Origin: CAZIHO01 sp964538875
Lineage (GTDB): Bacteria; Pseudomonadota; Gammaproteobacteria; Chromatiales; Chromatiaceae
DNA: 32,182 nucleotides
Direction of reading: 5' to 3'
NCBI GenBank assembly: GCA_964538875.1
Contig: CAZIHO010000027.1
Location: forward strand, 1-32,182
Shown here: positions 15,272-24,038 of the stretch, piece by piece
Position numbering within the stretch: the first letter of the stretch is position 1
Layout: every line of letters begins with the position of its first letter
The notes under the pieces: generated by a model
Seen by the model: only the letters and a program-made list of their open reading frames with translations
What the model was told of the DNA's origin: nothing
Database searches by the model: none
Made by a program: the position numbers and the translations under genes

Positions 15272-16828
15272 TCAGTATTCGCTCATTTTCAGGGAGCTGA
15301 GGAGCAGGGATTCGCTGGGCATTTGCTCCGGCTGGGGCAAGCCCATGAGTTGCAGCACCGTGGGGGCGATGTTCTTGATACCGCCGCCGGTGGCCAGCCG
15401 CCAGGGCCGCTCGTCCAGCACCAGACAGGGCACCGGATAGACCGTGTGCTGGGTGTGGGGCGTGCCGGTGACCGAGTCCACCAGTTCGTCGCAGTTGCCG
15501 TGGTCGGCGGTCAGCACCACCGAATAGCCCGCCGCCACCGCCGCGTCCAGCACCCGGCTCACTTCGCGATCCAGGGTTTCCACCGCCTTGATGACCGCCT
15601 CCCGCACCGCCGTATGGCCCACCATGTCGCCGTTGGCGAAGTTGACCAGGATGAAGGCGTATTGGCCGGTGCCGATGGCCTGGATGACCTGATCCGCCAC
15701 CTCGGCGGCGCTCATTTCCGGCTGGAGGTCGTAGGTGGCCACCTTGGGGGAGGGGACGATTTGCCGATCCTCGCCCGGATAGGGGTCGGCGCGGCCGCCG
15801 TTGAAGAAATAGGTGACGTGGGCAAATTTCTCGGTTTCGGCGCAGCGGAACTGCTTTAACCCCCGGTCCGCCAGGTACTGGCCCAGGGTGATATCTGGTT
15901 CCTCCCGCTCGAAGGCGTAGGGGAGACCGAAACTCTCGTCATAGCAGGTCATGCAGGTGGGCCGAATCGGCCCGAACTCTGCCCCCCGGTCGAACGGCTG
16001 GAAGTCGTCCTGGATGAGGGCGCTAATCATCTGCTTGGGCCGGTCCTTGCGGAAATTGAAGAAAATCACCTGGTCCTGGGGGCGGATCGGCCGGTGGGTC
16101 CCGATCAGGGTGGGCAGGATGAATTCATCGTCTTCACCCCGGGTATAAGCCTGTTCGATGGCGTCCTGGGCGCTGGCGGCGGATTGGCCCCGGCCCTGCA
16201 CTAAGGCGCGCCAGGCCAGTTCAATGCGTTCCCAGCGGTGGTCCCGGTCCATGGCGTAATAGCGGCCAGAGACGCTCAGGATGCGGCCCTTGGCAGCGGC
16301 CAGAGCTTGTTCCAGTTCCGGTAGCCAATCCCGGGCGGAGCGGGGCGGGGTATCGCGGCCGTCGGTAATCAGGTGCACCAGCGGTTCTACTCCCTGGCGC
16401 CCGCACATGCCTACCAAGGCCACCAAATGATTGACGTGACTGTGCACGCCACCGTCGGACACCAAGCCGGTTAAGTGCACAGCGCCGCCCTGGTCCCGGG
16501 CCCGTTCCAGGGCCTGACAGAGGGCCGGGTTGCGGTATAGGCTGCCGTCCCGGATCGCGTCGTCGATCTTCACCAGGTCCTGGCGGATGATGGCGCCGCA
16601 GCCTAGGGTGATGTGACCCACCTCCGAGTTGCCCATCTGGCCGGTGGGTAGACCAGCCGCACGGCCGGATGCCTCCACCAGGGTGTGGGGATTGGTGGCG
16701 AAGTAGTGGTCGAAGCGGGGGGTATCGGCTTCTGCGATGCCGTTATTGATCTTGCTCGGATTGGCGCCGAAGCCGTCCAGGATAATCAGCAGCACGGGTC
16801 TGCGGGGTGCACCAGTCTTGTCGCCCAT
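15272..16828 (-). CDS. gpmI: 2,3-bisphosphoglycerate-independent phosphoglycerate mutase
   Basis: This cytosolic, metal-dependent enzyme interconverts 3- and 2-phosphoglycerate in glycolysis and gluconeogenesis. The 518 aa are close to the usual 510. The alkaline-phosphatase-like metal site is visible as LIILDGFG (Asp18), MGNSEVGHITLGCG (catalytic Ser68) and TADHGNCDEL (Asp442, His443). The inserted phosphotransferase part contains SGRYYAMDRDHRWERIELAW and FFNFRKDRPKQM. The C terminus TGTPHTQHTVYPVPC is typical. GGGAA lies before the ATG, within a palindromic GGGAATTCCC at 16829-16838. The gene is divergent from dxs across a 249-nt gap. Confidence 0.97.
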   Translation of the reverse strand: MGDKTGAPRRPVLLIILDGFGANPSKINNGIAEADTPRFDHYFATNPHTLVEASGRAAGLPTGQMGNSEVGHITLGCGAIIRQDLVKIDDAIRDGSLYRNPALCQALERARDQGGAVHLTGLVSDGGVHSHVNHLVALVGMCGRQGVEPLVHLITDGRDTPPRSARDWLPELEQALAAAKGRILSVSGRYYAMDRDHRWERIELAWRALVQGRGQSAASAQDAIEQAYTRGEDDEFILPTLIGTHRPIRPQDQVIFFNFRKDRPKQMISALIQDDFQPFDRGAEFGPIRPTCMTCYDESFGLPYAFEREEPDITLGQYLADRGLKQFRCAETEKFAHVTYFFNGGRADPYPGEDRQIVPSPKVATYDLQPEMSAAEVADQVIQAIGTGQYAFILVNFANGDMVGHTAVREAVIKAVETLDREVSRVLDAAVAAGYSVVLTADHGNCDELVDSVTGTPHTQHTVYPVPCLVLDERPWRLATGGGIKNIAPTVLQLMGLPQPEQMPSESLLLSSLKMSEY

Positions 16829-17001
16829 GGGAATTCCCGTTTAAGGTAATGTCAAACCATTGATCTGGCCCGAATCTGCCTTCCTTGCCTGTTCGGGGCA
16901 CGCCGAAGCCGGTACCACCGGCCCCGGTCCAGGAGCCAGGTGCGTGGCTGCCTGGGATCCTAGCCGAGGCGTCCCCGTCCATCACGCAGTTAGGTTGGAT
17001 T

Positions 17002-17023
17002 CGATTGCTGCGGTGCAGCATCG
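17002..17023. repeat. Imperfect dyad upstream of dxs
   Basis: CGATTGCTGC (17002-17011) and GCAGCATCG (17015-17023) form a stem with one bulged T in the gpmI-dxs intergenic region, about 55 nt before the dxs start. A TACTATAG follows at 17033 and could be part of a -10 element. It may be an operator, but I know no matching regulator. Confidence 0.3.
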
Positions 17024-17077
17024 GTCCTCGGGTACTATAGCAGTTCTGTTTTGCCATTAGGTTGCGGATCTTCCCAC

Positions 17078-18979
17078 ATGCCAGAATCCCTTTATCTCGG
17101 CCAAGGCCCCGCCGAAGATCGTTATCCCCTGCTGTTCCGGATCGATTCCCCCCAAGACCTGCGCCGTCTGGACCCCACCAGTCTGGATCGCCTGGCCAGG
17201 GAGGTGCGGGCCTTCCTGCTGGAAACCCTGTCCCGAACCGGCGGGCACCTGGCCGCCGGGCTGGGCGTGGTGGAATTGACCATCGCCCTCCATTATGTGT
17301 TCGACACTCCCCGGGATTTGCTGGTGTGGGACGTGGGTCATCAGGCCTATCCCCACAAGATACTTACCGGGCGCCGGGACCGCATGGCCAGCTTGCGCCA
17401 AAAGGACGGCATCGCCGGCTTCCCGCGCCGGGACGAAAGCCCCTACGACACCTTTGGGGTGGGCCATTCCAGCACCTCCATCAGCGCCGCCCTGGGCATG
17501 GCCATCGCCGCCCGTCGCCAGGGGCGCCACAATAAGGTGCTGGCGGTGATCGGTGACGGTGCCCTGGGAGCTGGCATGGCGTTCGAGGCCCTCAATCACG
17601 GTGGCGCCCTGGACACGGACCTGTTGGTGATCCTGAACGACAACGACATGTCCATCTCGGCGCCGGTGGGCGCCATCAACAGCCACCTGGCCCGCATCCT
17701 GTCCGGCAGTCTGTACCGGCACGTGCGCGAGGGGGGCAAGAGCGCCCTCATGGCCATACCGCCCCTGAGGGAACTGGTGGGCCGCTGGGAAGAACACATG
17801 AAGGGCATGTTGATGCCCAGCACCCTGTTCGAGGAACTGGGTTTCAACTATATCGGTCCCATCGACGGCCATGATTTCGAGGTGCTGATTCCCACCCTGC
17901 GCAACATGCGCGCCATGCGCGGGCCCTGCCTGCTGCATGTGGTGACCCGCAAGGGCCGGGGCTACCGGCCCGCTGAGGGTCAGCCGGTGACTTACCATGG
18001 TGTAACGCCCTTCGACCTGGCCACCGGCAAGCTGGACAAGTCCGCCGGTAAGCCGACCTATACTCAGATTTTCGGCCGTTGGTTGTGCGATGCTGCGGAG
18101 CAGGATCCGCGCCTGGTCGCCATTACCCCCGCCATGTGCGAGGGCTCCGGCCTGGTGGAATTTGCCCGCCGCTACCCGGAGCGTTATTTCGACGTGGGTA
18201 TCGCCGAACAACACTCGGTTACCCTGGCGGCGGGCATGGCCTGCGAGGGCCTCAAGCCGGTGGTGGCCATTTATTCCACCTTCCTGCAACGGGCCTACGA
18301 TCAACTGGTGCATGATGTGGCATTGCAAAACCTGGACGTGACCTTCGCCGTGGACCGGGCCGGCAACGTGGGCGCCGATGGTCCCACCCACGCCGGCAAC
18401 TTCGACCTCTGCTTCTGCCGGCCGATCCCCAACCTGGTGATCGCGGCGCCGGCGGACGAGGCAGAATGTCGGCGACTGTTGCAAGCCGCCTGGGAATATC
18501 CAGGTCCAGCGCTGGTGCGCTATCCCCGGGGCAGTGGTCCCGGGGCCGCGCCCACGCCCGGTCTGGACAGCCTGCCCCTGGGGCGGGGCGAACTGCGCCG
18601 CCAGGGTCGGGAGTTGGCGTTGCTGGTGTTCGGCGGACTGCTGGAAACGGCACTGGCGGTGGCCGAGGAGCTGGACGCCACGGTGGCCAACATGCGCTTC
18701 GTCAAGCCCCTGGACCGGGAACTGATCCTGGATCTGGCCCAGCACCATCGCCTGTTGGTGACCCTGGAAGAAGGCGCCCTGGCTGGGGGCGCCGGTTCCG
18801 GCGTGGGAGAACTCCTGGCGGCCGAAGGATTGGTCCGGCCCTTGCTGCATCTGGGTTACCCGGATCGTTTCATCGGCCAGGCGCGGCCGGAGGAACAACT
18901 CGCGGACTGTGGCCTGGATCGAGCCGGCATACTGGCCCGCATCCGTTCCGCCCTGGCGCGCTTGGACCCGGCGCCCTGA
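17078..18979 (+). CDS. dxs: 1-deoxy-D-xylulose-5-phosphate synthase
   Basis: This thiamine-diphosphate enzyme joins pyruvate and glyceraldehyde 3-phosphate in the first step of the MEP isoprenoid pathway, which also feeds thiamine and pyridoxal synthesis. The 633 aa match the family. Visible motifs are LVWDVGHQAYPHKILTGRR, the ThDP site GDGALGAGMAFEALNH with NDNDMSIS (about 159-193), the transketolase Glu377 in GIAEQHSV, and RAGNVGADGPTHAG. I use ATG 17078; an upstream TTG at 17051 would add nine residues. The ribosome site is weak. gloB begins 38 nt after the stop. Confidence 0.96.
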   Translation: MPESLYLGQGPAEDRYPLLFRIDSPQDLRRLDPTSLDRLAREVRAFLLETLSRTGGHLAAGLGVVELTIALHYVFDTPRDLLVWDVGHQAYPHKILTGRRDRMASLRQKDGIAGFPRRDESPYDTFGVGHSSTSISAALGMAIAARRQGRHNKVLAVIGDGALGAGMAFEALNHGGALDTDLLVILNDNDMSISAPVGAINSHLARILSGSLYRHVREGGKSALMAIPPLRELVGRWEEHMKGMLMPSTLFEELGFNYIGPIDGHDFEVLIPTLRNMRAMRGPCLLHVVTRKGRGYRPAEGQPVTYHGVTPFDLATGKLDKSAGKPTYTQIFGRWLCDAAEQDPRLVAITPAMCEGSGLVEFARRYPERYFDVGIAEQHSVTLAAGMACEGLKPVVAIYSTFLQRAYDQLVHDVALQNLDVTFAVDRAGNVGADGPTHAGNFDLCFCRPIPNLVIAAPADEAECRRLLQAAWEYPGPALVRYPRGSGPGAAPTPGLDSLPLGRGELRRQGRELALLVFGGLLETALAVAEELDATVANMRFVKPLDRELILDLAQHHRLLVTLEEGALAGGAGSGVGELLAAEGLVRPLLHLGYPDRFIGQARPEEQLADCGLDRAGILARIRSALARLDPAP

Positions 18980-19017
18980 GTGGGGAACCTGGGTCCGGTT
19001 TTTGGGAGCAACTGGCC

Positions 19018-19797
19018 ATGATCCGCAAGATTCGACCGATACCCGCCTTCGACGACAATTACATCTGGGTGTTGCGCCACCCGGACTGGTCCGATGTAAC
19101 CCTGGTGGACCCAGGCGATCCCGAACCGGTGCTGGAATACCTGGCCAAGGAAGGCTTGACCCTGTCCAGCATCCTGATTACTCACCACCATTGGGACCAC
19201 GTCGGCGGCGTCACCGACCTCCAGGTCGAATTTCCCGATGTCCGGGTCTATGGACCACCGGACCCCCGTATCGCCGGCATCACCCAGGAAGTTCGAGACG
19301 GTGACCCCCTGGATCTGGGGGATTTGGGCCGTTTACAGGTGCTGGACCTGCCTGGCCATACCTCGACCCACGTGGGCTACCTGGGGAGCGGGGTGCTGTT
19401 CTGCGGCGATACCCTGTTTGCGGCCGGGTGCGGGCGGGTGTTCGACGGCACCTTTCCCCAATTATCCGCGTCCCTGGAGCGGATCGCCGCCCTGCCGCCG
19501 GCAACCTGGCTGTACTGTGCCCACGAATACACCCTGGCCAACCTGGGGTTTGCCCGCTGGGTGGAACCAGACAACCAGGAAATCGTCAAACGGGAAGAGC
19601 GGGAGCGGCAACGGCGCGCGCTCGGGGAACCCACGGTGCCTTCGGTGCTGGCCGAGGAACTGGCCACCAATCCGTTCTTGCGAACCCAGGAGCCCCAGGT
19701 GATCGCCGCCGCCGAGCAGTACGCCGGCCGGGCGTTGCCGGATCGGGCCCAGGTGTTTCAAGCCCTGCGTCAGTGGAAAGACCGGCAATATGATTAG
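19018..19797 (+). CDS. gloB: Hydroxyacylglutathione hydrolase (glyoxalase II)
   Basis: This binuclear metallo-beta-lactamase-fold enzyme hydrolyses S-D-lactoylglutathione to D-lactate and glutathione, completing methylglyoxal detoxification. The 259 aa include THHHWDH (His56, His58, Asp60, His61), GHTSTH (His114), FCGDTLFAAGCGR (Asp131) and CAHEYT (His169). The C-terminal glutathione-binding helices carry the family's RxxRER-like segment and TNPFLR. GGGAG about 9 nt before ATG 19018 sets the start; the frame is open far upstream, but there it only shadows dxs. Confidence 0.96.
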   Translation: MIRKIRPIPAFDDNYIWVLRHPDWSDVTLVDPGDPEPVLEYLAKEGLTLSSILITHHHWDHVGGVTDLQVEFPDVRVYGPPDPRIAGITQEVRDGDPLDLGDLGRLQVLDLPGHTSTHVGYLGSGVLFCGDTLFAAGCGRVFDGTFPQLSASLERIAALPPATWLYCAHEYTLANLGFARWVEPDNQEIVKREERERQRRALGEPTVPSVLAEELATNPFLRTQEPQVIAAAEQYAGRALPDRAQVFQALRQWKDRQYD

Positions 19798-19979
19798 CCG
19801 GGCCGGTCCCGGAACGGATCAATCCCCCTAGGCCGGGCGCTGGAGCCGAGGTTTCCGCGCCCCGCAATTGACGGGCGTTCGGTAAACCGAGCGATTTCTT
19901 CTCTAGAAACGGGGCGGCCGACCGCTAAGCTAGCCATACTTAACCGGGGAGCGGCCGACAATGGAGCAAGGGTAGCGGA

Positions 19980-20348
19980 ATGTCGTATGAAGTCAGACTT
20001 GACGAAATGGTGGGGAAACACGTCGCCGAATTTCAGGCGGAACTGACCCTGGCCAAGATCGCCAAATCCGCCGTCGGCAAGCGGGCGCCCATGCCCTATG
20101 GCTATCCCATGCGGGTCTATCACCCCCACCATGTGGTGCGGCGGCCCCGGGTGTCCAAGGAGCCGCGCAAGATCCCGGAGCGGCTGAGCAATGGAGTTCT
20201 CTGGGCGGACCGGCTGCAGTTGGTCGGCCAATACATCCTGGGGGTTTATAACCCTCGGCGCCCTAAGGGGCCCCCGGCTGTGGAGTCGGGGGCTTGGTGG
20301 CACCGGGTGTCCCCGCCCGCCGGCTGCCCGGCGGTTGGGGCGGATTAG
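19980..20348 (+). CDS. Hypothetical protein (122 aa)
   Basis: I do not recognise a family. The frame has the strong third-position G/C bias of neighbouring genes and AAGGG 7 nt before the ATG, so it is likely real. The N-terminal half is amphipathic (MSYEVRLDEMVGKHVAEFQAELTLAKIAKSAVGKR); the middle is basic with PYGYPMRVYHPHHVVRRPRV. No signal peptide or membrane segment is visible. The last 35 residues are Pro/Gly-rich and overlap a GC hairpin (GCCCCCG/CGGGGGC near 20271-20294), so the true functional part may end near residue 90. The MFS transporter starts 86 nt downstream. Confidence 0.6.
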   Translation: MSYEVRLDEMVGKHVAEFQAELTLAKIAKSAVGKRAPMPYGYPMRVYHPHHVVRRPRVSKEPRKIPERLSNGVLWADRLQLVGQYILGVYNPRRPKGPPAVESGAWWHRVSPPAGCPAVGAD

Positions 20349-20434
20349 CCTTCCACTCATATCCCGCGTATCCTTCGGCCCCAGTTCCGGCGCCATTTTC
20401 CCTCCATCCCGGCGGCGCCCGGCAAAGGCTGTGC

Positions 20435-21700
20435 ATGGCCCTTCCCACGCCCCCCTTGGGGATTCTCCGGATTCATTATGCCTGGGTGATCGCCCTGGCC
20501 GGTATGCTCGCGGTATTGGCGGCCCTAGGTCTGGGACGCTTTGCCCTGGGGATGCTGCTGCCGTCCATGGGCCTGGGGTTGGACTTGGATTACGCCGAGA
20601 TGGGCTACATCAGCACCGCCAACTTCGTGGGCTATCTGGCGGCGGTGCTGGTCAGCGGCCAAGCGGTGCGCCGCTGGGGCTCCCGGCGCCTGATCAGCGC
20701 CGGACTGCTGGCAGTGGGCGGGTCCATGCTGCTGGTGTCCCAGGCCCAGGGTTTTGTTGCCGTGTTGCTGGCCTACGTCCTGACCGGCATCGGCAGCGGT
20801 GCCGCCAACGTCCCCGTCATGGGGTTGGCGGCCCACTGGTTTCGCCCGTCCCACCGGGGCCGGGCGGCGGGCATCATCGTCATCGGTAGCGGCTTCGCCA
20901 TCATGGGCAGCGGCAGCCTGATCCCCTACCTCAATGCCAGTTACGGCGCCGGGGGCTGGCGCCTGGCCTGGCTGTTGCTGGGCTCCCTGAGTCTGGTCAT
21001 CGCCCTGGTGAGCTATGCCCTGCTGCGGGACTGTCCCGCCGAGCTAGGTCTAGAACCGGTGGGCAAGACGCCTGGCGCGCCGCCGGCCCACCTGCCGGAA
21101 CCGGCCCGGCCGGACGCCCGCAATATCCTGGCGCATCTGGGCGCGATCTACTTCCTGTTCGGCTTTACCTATGTCATCTATGCCACTTTCTTTGTCACCT
21201 CCCTGGTCCAGGAGCGGGGTTTATCCGAGGCGGCGGCCGGCGATTTCTGGTTTTGGATCGGTTTCCTGAGCCTGGTGTCCGGTCCCCTGTTCGGCACCCT
21301 GTCCGATCATCTGGGCCGGCGCGCGGGTTTGATGCTGGTGTTCGGGCTCCAGGGTCTGGCCTATGCCCTGGTGGGTCTCAAGTTGCCAGAGACCTCCCTG
21401 TATCTGTCCGTGCTGTTATTCGGTGTGTGTGCCTGGAGCATTCCCTCCATCATGGCCGCCGCCGTGGGGGATCACATGGGACCCCAACGGGCGGCCGGCG
21501 CCTTTGGCACCATTACCCTGTTTTTTGGCGTCGGACAGATCACCGGCCCGGCCCTGGTGGGGGCGCTGGCGGAGCAGGGCGGCGGATTCGCTAACGGTTT
21601 TCTTCTGGCGGCGGGCCTGGCCGGCGTGGCGATTCTGCTCTCTGCCCTGCTGCCCGCTCCAGCCACCGGCGGAGCGCCTAGGCGGCCCAGGTTCGGCTAA
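20435..21700 (+). CDS. MFS transporter, YbfB/YjiJ-like
   Basis: The 421-aa membrane protein has about 12 hydrophobic helices. It begins IHYAWVIALAGMLAVLAALGLGRFALGMLLPSM, and GxGRFAxxxxLP is the hallmark of the YbfB/YjiJ group of the major facilitator superfamily. The loop after helix 2 (GYLAAVLVSGQAVRRWGSRRLI) and the central GTLSDHLGRRAG loop are the two MFS half signatures. The substrate cannot be read from sequence; members are annotated as sugar or drug efflux transporters without strong evidence. The ATG at 20435 is preceded by AAAGG. ptsP starts 58 nt later on the same strand. Confidence 0.9.
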   Translation: MALPTPPLGILRIHYAWVIALAGMLAVLAALGLGRFALGMLLPSMGLGLDLDYAEMGYISTANFVGYLAAVLVSGQAVRRWGSRRLISAGLLAVGGSMLLVSQAQGFVAVLLAYVLTGIGSGAANVPVMGLAAHWFRPSHRGRAAGIIVIGSGFAIMGSGSLIPYLNASYGAGGWRLAWLLLGSLSLVIALVSYALLRDCPAELGLEPVGKTPGAPPAHLPEPARPDARNILAHLGAIYFLFGFTYVIYATFFVTSLVQERGLSEAAAGDFWFWIGFLSLVSGPLFGTLSDHLGRRAGLMLVFGLQGLAYALVGLKLPETSLYLSVLLFGVCAWSIPSIMAAAVGDHMGPQRAAGAFGTITLFFGVGQITGPALVGALAEQGGGFANGFLLAAGLAGVAILLSALLPAPATGGAPRRPRFG

Positions 21701-21758
21701 CATCAGCCCGGGAGCGTGCCCAGCCGGTGTGCGCGACGGTTCGACAGAGGAGCAGGAC

Positions 21759-24038
21759 ATGGAGCGGGATCACCTGGTATTTCTGCGGGAGGCGAGCGAG
21801 GTCCTGGCTTTGGCCGGGGACGAGGATCCGGAAGCCTTTCTCCAGCAAATCGTGGAATTGGTGCGTCGCCACATTCGCGCCGACGTGGCGTCCCTGTATC
21901 TCTACAGCCGGAAGGACAACGCACTGGTGCTGCGGGCTACCCGGGGACTGCCCGCCGACGCGGTGGGCCGGGTCCGGTTGCGGCTGGGGGAGGGCCTGGT
22001 GGGTCAGGTGATGCGTACTCTGGAGCCCATCTGCGAGCGGGCCGCCAGTCAAAATCCCCTATGGAAGCCGGTCCCCGGCTTGGACGACGATCCCCACGAG
22101 TCCTTCATGGCGGTGCCCTTGCACCGAGGGGGCGAGCGACTCGGCGTGTTGGTCGCCCAGCGCCGGGAGGCGGACTATTTCGGCCACCGGGATATGTTGG
22201 CCATGGAGGCCCTGGCTAGCCAATTGTCCACCACGGTGGCCAACTCCCGGCGCATGCGGCGGGTGGTTGCCGCCGAGGAGCCGATCCCGGCCATGATTCC
22301 CGGCCGGGTGCTGTCCCGGGGCTACGCCCAGGCGCGGGTGGTGCGCATGGACGATCTGGACGCCGGGCGGCGCCTGCAACAGGGGCCCTTCACCGAAACC
22401 TACGGCATCGCGGAACTGGACCAGGCTCTGGAGCGCACCCAGCGGGCACTGACCAAGCTGGAGCAGTTGCTGGCCAATAAGATCCCGGAAGTGGCGGCCT
22501 TTTTGTTCACCGCCTACCAGATGATGCTGATGGACCCTCAGTACGGTGGCCAAATCCGGCGCCGGGTCAGCGAGGGCGAGAATGCCCCGGTGGCGATCCA
22601 AAATGTCACCCAGGAATGGCTGGAGCGGTTTGCCGCCCATCCGGACCCCTATATTCAAGATAAGTCGGTGGACATCGCCGACATCGGCGGCCGCCTGTTG
22701 CACCATCTGGTGACCCCCAAGGACCCGCGCCGGGGCGTGCAGGGCGCCCACGTGGCGGTGGCCAGCGATCTCTATCCGTCCGACGTGGTGGAACTCTACG
22801 CCCAGGGGGTGCGGGGCGTGGTGCTGGCCCAGGGTGGCGACACCAGCCACGTGGTGCTGCTGCTGCGTAGTCTGGGCATTCCCACCCTGATCGTGGATCA
22901 CCCGGCGGTCAAGCGGTTGGTGGACGATACCCGGGTGCTGCTGGACGCGGAAAATGGCGCCCTGTACGTGGACCCGCCGGAGCCGGTGATTAAGCGCTTC
23001 AAGGCCCACCAGGAGGCGGCCAAGCGCCAGGTGGCCGGGGTCAAGCCGGAAACCTGGACCCGGGACGGGGTGCGGGTCTATCTGTTCGCCAATATCAACC
23101 TGCTGATGGAATTGAGCCTGGCCCGCGCCCACCATGCCGAGGGCGTCGGCCTGTACCGCAGCGAGTTTCCTATTTTGATGCGGGCGGCATTTCCGGCCGA
23201 AGAGGAACAGGTGGTCATTTTCAAACGCCTGTTCAAGGAGATGGAAGGCCGGCCGGTGACGGTGCGGACCCTGGACCTGGGCGGCGACAAAGAAGTGCGT
23301 CATCCCCTCAAGGAGCGGGAGGACAATCCCCAACTGGGGCTGCGCTCGGTACGCCTGCTGTTGCACTATCCAGAACTGTTCCACGAACAGTTGCGGGCCA
23401 TTCTGCGGGGCGCGTCCGGTGCCCCGTCGCTACGCATCATGTTTCCCATGGTGGGCGGCGTGGAGGAATTGCAGCGCGCCAAGACGGCGGTATCGGCGGC
23501 GCTCAGTTCCTTACAACGGGACGGCCTGCCCCACCACAGTTCGCCGGACATCGGCATCATGATCGAACTGCCCAGCGCGGTGGCCATGATGGGGGAACTG
23601 GCCAGGGAGGCGGACTTCTTCAGCATCGGCACCAATGATCTGGTGCAGTATCTGCTGGGCGTGGACCGGGGTAACCGGGAAGTGGCAGATTACTACCAGC
23701 CGGACCATCCGGCGGTGTTGCGGGCCATCCACCGGGTTGCGGTGACCGGCAAGCGCTACGGCAAGGAAGTTTCCGTATGCGGTGAGATGGCCCACGAGCC
23801 CAAATTTCTGGCGTTCTTCCTGGGCATCGGCTTACGCCGCTTCAGCGTGGATCCCCGTTACCTGCCCATGGTGCAGGACACCCTGGAGCAACTGGACCTG
23901 GAGTCCGCCAAGGTGTTGGCGGCGCGCCTGTTGCGCTGTGCCGACGTGACCCATGTGCGGCGTACCTTCAAGCATTGGGAGCAGCAACAGGCTAAGGACG
24001 CCCTGGACCTCGACCGGGATTCCGACAGCCTTCAGTAA
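21759..24038 (+). CDS. ptsP: PEP-protein phosphotransferase EI-Ntr
   Basis: This is enzyme I of the nitrogen-related PTS. It takes phosphate from phosphoenolpyruvate and passes it to NPr (PtsO) and PtsN, a regulatory rather than sugar-transport chain. The 759 aa comprise an N-terminal GAF domain (about 1-160; GAF of EI-Ntr senses glutamine/2-oxoglutarate in E. coli), the PEP-utiliser N domain, the swivelling His domain with GGDTSH and phospho-His364, and the PEP-binding TIM barrel with GLYRSEF, RTLDLGGDKE, MIELPSA, FFSIGTNDLVQY and Cys674 in VCGEMAHEP. AGGAGCAGG precedes the ATG. Upstream open frame belongs to the MFS gene's shadow. No ptsO or ptsN is in the window. Its 3' end overlaps the convergent decarboxylase gene by 7 nt. 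Confidence 0.95.
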   Translation: MERDHLVFLREASEVLALAGDEDPEAFLQQIVELVRRHIRADVASLYLYSRKDNALVLRATRGLPADAVGRVRLRLGEGLVGQVMRTLEPICERAASQNPLWKPVPGLDDDPHESFMAVPLHRGGERLGVLVAQRREADYFGHRDMLAMEALASQLSTTVANSRRMRRVVAAEEPIPAMIPGRVLSRGYAQARVVRMDDLDAGRRLQQGPFTETYGIAELDQALERTQRALTKLEQLLANKIPEVAAFLFTAYQMMLMDPQYGGQIRRRVSEGENAPVAIQNVTQEWLERFAAHPDPYIQDKSVDIADIGGRLLHHLVTPKDPRRGVQGAHVAVASDLYPSDVVELYAQGVRGVVLAQGGDTSHVVLLLRSLGIPTLIVDHPAVKRLVDDTRVLLDAENGALYVDPPEPVIKRFKAHQEAAKRQVAGVKPETWTRDGVRVYLFANINLLMELSLARAHHAEGVGLYRSEFPILMRAAFPAEEEQVVIFKRLFKEMEGRPVTVRTLDLGGDKEVRHPLKEREDNPQLGLRSVRLLLHYPELFHEQLRAILRGASGAPSLRIMFPMVGGVEELQRAKTAVSAALSSLQRDGLPHHSSPDIGIMIELPSAVAMMGELAREADFFSIGTNDLVQYLLGVDRGNREVADYYQPDHPAVLRAIHRVAVTGKRYGKEVSVCGEMAHEPKFLAFFLGIGLRRFSVDPRYLPMVQDTLEQLDLESAKVLAARLLRCADVTHVRRTFKHWEQQQAKDALDLDRDSDSLQ

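Noticed and set aside
17057..18898. A 613-codon open frame on the minus strand opposite dxs
   Set aside because: dxs is unmistakable on the plus strand. The antisense frame is His/Gln/Gly-rich with no domain and is a by-product of GC-rich codon bias.
18466..19017. Possible N-terminal extension of gloB, or fusion with an upstream protein
   Set aside because: The extra residues are Gly/Arg/Pro-rich antiframe of dxs. gloB has a good ribosome site before 19018 and full length from there.
19913..19958. Short direct repeat GCGGCCGAC (near 19913 and 19950) before the 122-aa gene
   Set aside because: Nine-base GC-rich repeats are common by chance at this base composition and no regulator site is recognised.
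21363..21758. Possible 132-residue N-terminal extension of ptsP
   Set aside because: It lies within the MFS gene in another frame. ptsP has AGGAGCAGG before 21759, and its GAF domain starts normally there.
22059..23384. A 441-codon open frame on the minus strand opposite ptsP
   Set aside because: It mirrors ptsP, has unusual His/Gln-rich composition and no ribosome site.
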